The notes under the pieces: generated by a model
Databases searched by the model: none
The model's input: the letters and a program-made list of their open reading frames with translations, nothing else
Told to the model about the DNA's origin: nothing
Source of the DNA: Salinivirgaceae bacterium
GTDB taxonomy: Bacteria > Bacteroidota > Bacteroidia > Bacteroidales > SZUA-534
Assembly (NCBI GenBank): GCA_017527435.1
Contig: JAFXQB010000001.1
Span: 602,845 to 666,844 of the forward strand
Length of the DNA stretch: 64,000 nt
Direction: 5' to 3'
Position numbers and translations under genes: made by a program
Part shown: positions 60,810-64,000 of the stretch, piece by piece
Position numbering within the stretch: position 1 is the stretch's first letter
How the letters are laid out: each line of letters starts with the position of its first letter

Positions 60810-63800
60810 TTAATATTTGACAATTTGTTCAAAATGCGCATTACCGGCACCATCAACCACTCCAACAGTGTAAATTTCCTCAGGATAATTGGTTATGTCG
60901 ATTCGCAAGTTCGTAGAAGCCGTGCTTTTGAACACAACCGAACCCAGATTATTGGTGATGGTAACCACAAATTCACCGTCAGCCTCAACCGTCAGCCAGT
61001 CGGTTACAGGGTTCGGATAAACGCTCACGCTACCAGCCTTGTCGGCTTCAACATCAGTTGAAACCGCTTCGTTGACAATGATAGCTCCGGCTTTGGTGAT
61101 TTCAACCTGGCAGCCTTCACTGCTGGTCAATCGCAGCTTGACATCGAACGTGCCGCCGTGGTTATAGTAATGCCACGGCTCTGATTCAAACGAACCGTCA
61201 GCACCGTCGCCGAAGTCCCACTCACATTGTGTGTAGTCGCTTCCGTTGTTGGTGAAATGAACCACATCGCCGGCGTCAACAATAATCCGGTCTGACGCAA
61301 AATCAGGTGTCATATCAACAACTGTGAGTGCGACATCTTTCTCGTTCAATAGCTCATCATCACCTAAGAATGTCTTGAGTGTCAGTGTGGCGCTTTCGTC
61401 AATTGAGTTCAGGCTGAGTTCAGCCCCTGAACCTATCTGTTTTCCGCTGGCATCGAACCACTTGTACACACCGTTTTCAACGCCCGATGCATTGATGCCC
61501 ACTCTATCACCCTTGCAATAACGCTGCTTAAGATTTGAAACTAAAATTTCCGGTACCCTGATTACCAATTCAATAACATTGCTGTTCCGCACATCGTCGC
61601 CATCGACAATGGCACGGTAGAACGATGTTGTGACAGGCAAACCAGACGGCTGGTAATCGGCCTCGGTAGCACCTTCTATAGGCTCAAAACCACTGCTGCC
61701 TTCCTTCCTCCAATACCATTGATAGCTTGCTGTACCGCCAACATTACCGCCGCTGGCTTCCGTCTTGTTTTCCAGCATTGGCAACTGCTGCCCTGCATAG
61801 TAAAACTCCGCAAGTCCATCGACTCCGATGGCGCCACTCTTAAGCGGTACATTAACCTGTATCTCGAAAGCCAGTTTTTCCTGGTCGCCACTAATGTCGT
61901 AGCGGCGATAGGTAGTATTGCAATCTGGCAGCACATCGATTGTTGGTGTTGTTTCGTCAATTGGAATAAACACGCCATTGTCGCTTGCCGAGCATTTTTC
62001 CCAACGATATTGGTATGTGCCATTGCCGCCGCTAGCAGCAGTTCCTCCTATAGTTACCGGATCAGCTACTACAGTATAAGAATAACCAAAGGCTTCTCCC
62101 GGAATCAAATCCGGCCAAACATCGAGCGATACGACATCTGATGTAACACTCTTGGTAGGATAGAGCGAGTCAGTCACCACGCAACGATAATCGCCGGCTT
62201 GTGTAATTGTGAAGGCAAAAACCGGATTATCATTATCAGGAATATTCTGCCATTCACCATTTACGAGAGTTTGCCACTGATAGTCGTATATGCCGCTTCC
62301 GTTTGTCACTATAATTGAGATAGACGTGTTTGCACCATAGGATAGTTTTTCATCGGCATACATCATATTTCTAATACTCATAAATGCCACCCAGCTGCAT
62401 TGGAATTCGGCAGATGTTTTTTCTTGTGAATCACCGCTCACAACAACTTTATATTGGTAATTGATGGACGCATCGGTGTAGTTATCGTGGTTGTCAGTGA
62501 ACAATAAAGAATTGCCTCCAACTGGAGTCCAATCTGATTCAGCATCCTTGCGGAACCATTGATAGCTGTAAACGCCATCACCACCAAATGCCGTTACTGT
62601 CAGATTCACATCATCGCCACCATAGACAATGTTGTTGCCAACAGGTTGAATATTGCTGATTTTCAGCGATGGGCGACGAGTAATGCTGGTAACTTCAGAT
62701 GTACTGTTCTGATAATCGCCTGACACAAGTACACGGTAGTACATTGTTATTGGGTCATTGGTCTCATTATCAGCCATTTCGCTAATAGAATTGAATGTCG
62801 CACCTGGAATATCAGTCCACTCGGTATTGTCCTCGCTTACCTGCCACTGATAGACATAATTGCCATCGCCACCCGAAGGACTGGCTGTGAGAGTTACGCT
62901 GTTACCACTATATGTAGTTGTTCCGCCAACAATGTTGCCCGCAACCAATGCCGTACGCCAGGTTACTGTAACCTCTTCGGTGTATGCCGTTTGACTGCCG
63001 TCGGTCACTTTGACGCGATACTGCTTTTGCAAATCAACGCCACTTGTGTTTGTGTTGATTTCGGCATATGTAAAACCTTCCTCTCCGCCAATGTTGCTCC
63101 AATTAGCGCCATCGAATACCTGCCACTGATAGTTGTATGTGCCGTTTCCTCCCGATGCCGGGCTGACTGTAAGAGTCACACTGTTGCCCGTGTAGGTTGA
63201 TGTTGCGCCACTGATAGAACCAGCTATCAATGCCTCGCCCCAAGTAACGGAAACTGATGCCGATGTTTTACTTTGATTATCACCGTCAACAATAACGCGG
63301 TAGTATTTTGTCTGGTCAGAGCCGCTGACTGTTATTGTTTTATTAATTTCACCTGTAGCGTTAGACCATGCGTCATTATCGTTGCTTTGCTGCCACTGGT
63401 AAGTAAATCCGTCGCCTGTACCACCCGATGGATTGGCCGTGAGCGTAACAACTGCATCGCTAATGAATACTCCACCACCGGTAATGATACCTGCAACCAA
63501 TTGCGGTCTGTATGTTACCATTACCGACTCCGATGTTTCACTCTGGCTATCGCCGCTGACAACAACGCGGTAGTATTTTGTAATGTTCGAACTGCCCGTA
63601 TTTGTGCTGCTTGCCGAATAGGTGCTGCCGTTTCCGTTCGAAGGCACGTTGCTCCACGACGAGTTGTTGTCGCTAACCTGCCACTGATAAGTGAATCCGC
63701 TGCCTGTACCGCCCGACGGATTGGCAGTGAGCGTAACACTCGCACCATAAACAAAGCTGCCGCCACCCGTAATATTCCCTGCAACCAATGCGGGACGCCA

Positions 63801-63998
63801 GGTTACTGAAACAGACCCCGAAGTTTTACTCTGTCCATCGCCGCCAACAACAACACGGTAGTATTTTACAATGTTGGAACTGCCCGTATTTGTGCTGCTT
63901 GCCGAATACGTGCTGCCGTTTCCGTTCGAAGGCACATTGCTCCACGACGAGTTGTTGTCGCTAACCTGCCACTGATAAGTGAATCCGCTGTCTGTACC
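60810..63998 (-). CDS. giant repeat-rich T9SS type A surface protein (5' end beyond the window)
   Basis: At least 1063 residues are visible, and the reading frame continues to the right edge, so the start is outside. At least ten beta-sandwich units of ~90-96 residues repeat the scheme LVAGNITGGGSFVYGASVTL, NPSGG.G.GFTYQWQVSDNN and KYYRVVVSGDSQSETSESVM. The units nearest the edge are almost identical in DNA. C-terminal to them are a PKD domain (VIVDAGDVVHFTNNGSDYTQ, CEWDFGDGADG) and a type A sorting domain (VSVYPNPVTDWLTVEADGEF, NNLGSVVFK). It is probably a fibrous adhesin or sugar-binding surface protein exported by the type IX system. It leads the unit with the barrel and the lipoprotein. 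Confidence 0.85.
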   Translation of the reverse strand, partial: GTDSGFTYQWQVSDNNSSWSNVPSNGNGSTYSASSTNTGSSNIVKYYRVVVGGDGQSKTSGSVSVTWRPALVAGNITGGGSFVYGASVTLTANPSGGTGSGFTYQWQVSDNNSSWSNVPSNGNGSTYSASSTNTGSSNITKYYRVVVSGDSQSETSESVMVTYRPQLVAGIITGGGVFISDAVVTLTANPSGGTGDGFTYQWQQSNDNDAWSNATGEINKTITVSGSDQTKYYRVIVDGDNQSKTSASVSVTWGEALIAGSISGATSTYTGNSVTLTVSPASGGNGTYNYQWQVFDGANWSNIGGEEGFTYAEINTNTSGVDLQKQYRVKVTDGSQTAYTEEVTVTWRTALVAGNIVGGTTTYSGNSVTLTASPSGGDGNYVYQWQVSEDNTEWTDIPGATFNSISEMADNETNDPITMYYRVLVSGDYQNSTSEVTSITRRPSLKISNIQPVGNNIVYGGDDVNLTVTAFGGDGVYSYQWFRKDAESDWTPVGGNSLLFTDNHDNYTDASINYQYKVVVSGDSQEKTSAEFQCSWVAFMSIRNMMYADEKLSYGANTSISIIVTNGSGIYDYQWQTLVNGEWQNIPDNDNPVFAFTITQAGDYRCVVTDSLYPTKSVTSDVVSLDVWPDLIPGEAFGYSYTVVADPVTIGGTAASGGNGTYQYRWEKCSASDNGVFIPIDETTPTIDVLPDCNTTYRRYDISGDQEKLAFEIQVNVPLKSGAIGVDGLAEFYYAGQQLPMLENKTEASGGNVGGTASYQWYWRKEGSSGFEPIEGATEADYQPSGLPVTTSFYRAIVDGDDVRNSNVIELVIRVPEILVSNLKQRYCKGDRVGINASGVENGVYKWFDASGKQIGSGAELSLNSIDESATLTLKTFLGDDELLNEKDVALTVVDMTPDFASDRIIVDAGDVVHFTNNGSDYTQCEWDFGDGADGSFESEPWHYYNHGGTFDVKLRLTSSEGCQVEITKAGAIIVNEAVSTDVEADKAGSVSVYPNPVTDWLTVEADGEFVVTITNNLGSVVFKSTASTNLRIDITNYPEEIYTVGVVDGAGNAHFEQIVKY

Positions 63999-64000
63999 AC

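Noticed and set aside
60810..63998. CRISPR array suggested by regularly spaced repeats
   Set aside because: The 288-bp period is a multiple of three, lies inside one long reading frame and repeats protein modules. No CRISPR-like repeat-spacer unit or cas gene is present anywhere in the window.

Overview
The window is a 64 kb chromosomal segment of a member of the Bacteroidota, most likely an anaerobic, host-associated Bacteroidales. Several things point there: promoters of the form TTTG - about 19-22 bp - TAnnTTTG, which is the Bacteroidota -33/-7 pattern; C-terminal type IX secretion (T9SS) sorting domains of type A and type B; TonB-dependent receptors; DUF4293, DUF4956, DUF2490 and YfiR-family proteins; and the near absence of Shine-Dalgarno sequences. 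Most of the window is of intermediate GC. The block at about 27.7-35.6 kb is clearly AT-richer.

Left part (0-24 kb) is mainly housekeeping: an outer-membrane barrel; type B L31; argH with a T9SS-secreted protein and a tRNA-dihydrouridine synthase; a very small basic peptide gene with a perfect Shine-Dalgarno; a SUI1/YciH - SNF2 helicase pair; rpe; a TPR protein; a VTC-type polyphosphate polymerase - DUF4956 - DUF2490 cluster; miaB with the bifunctional (p)ppGpp enzyme Rel; a Nudix-fold regulator with a broken Nudix box; and a large propeller/Y_Y_Y/SpoIIE-type sensor phosphatase.

Middle part (24-40.5 kb) is the most unusual. A cobalamin riboswitch heads a vitamin B12 uptake locus, btuB-btuG-btuF, on the minus strand. 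Its ABC permease and ATPase genes (btuC, btuD) lie on the same strand 8.4 kb further on. An AT-rich cluster separates them: an XRE-type regulator; a 71-residue double-glycine, six-cysteine precursor peptide; a radical SAM/SPASM maturase; a two-RDD membrane protein fused to an erythromycin-esterase/ChaN-like domain; a peptidase-containing ABC exporter; and an HlyD-type adaptor. This looks like an intact ribosomally made, post-translationally modified peptide (RiPP) system. The RDD-esterase-like fusion is the component I cannot match to a described RiPP role. Beyond btuD lie a membrane-anchored Ntn-hydrolase of the choloylglycine/acyltransferase type and a decayed copy of the 3' end of btuD.

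Right part (40.6-64 kb) begins with a tandem duplication of a YfiR-family gene plus a large TonB-dependent receptor. Next come an rRNA methyltransferase, an operon gpsA-pgi-dolichol-phosphate-mannose-synthase-like-pyrC, thiL, a SPOR-domain protein, initiator tRNA-Met, a PepSY-like lipoprotein, an acetyl-CoA hydrolase/CoA-transferase, and an operon encoding a giant repeat-rich T9SS protein (cut by the right edge), a small outer-membrane barrel and a lipoprotein.

Starts were reassigned to the first convincing ATG where the longest frame began at TTG or GTG. btuF and btuC appear to use TTG. Names rest on motifs and family knowledge read from the sequence; no database search was possible.
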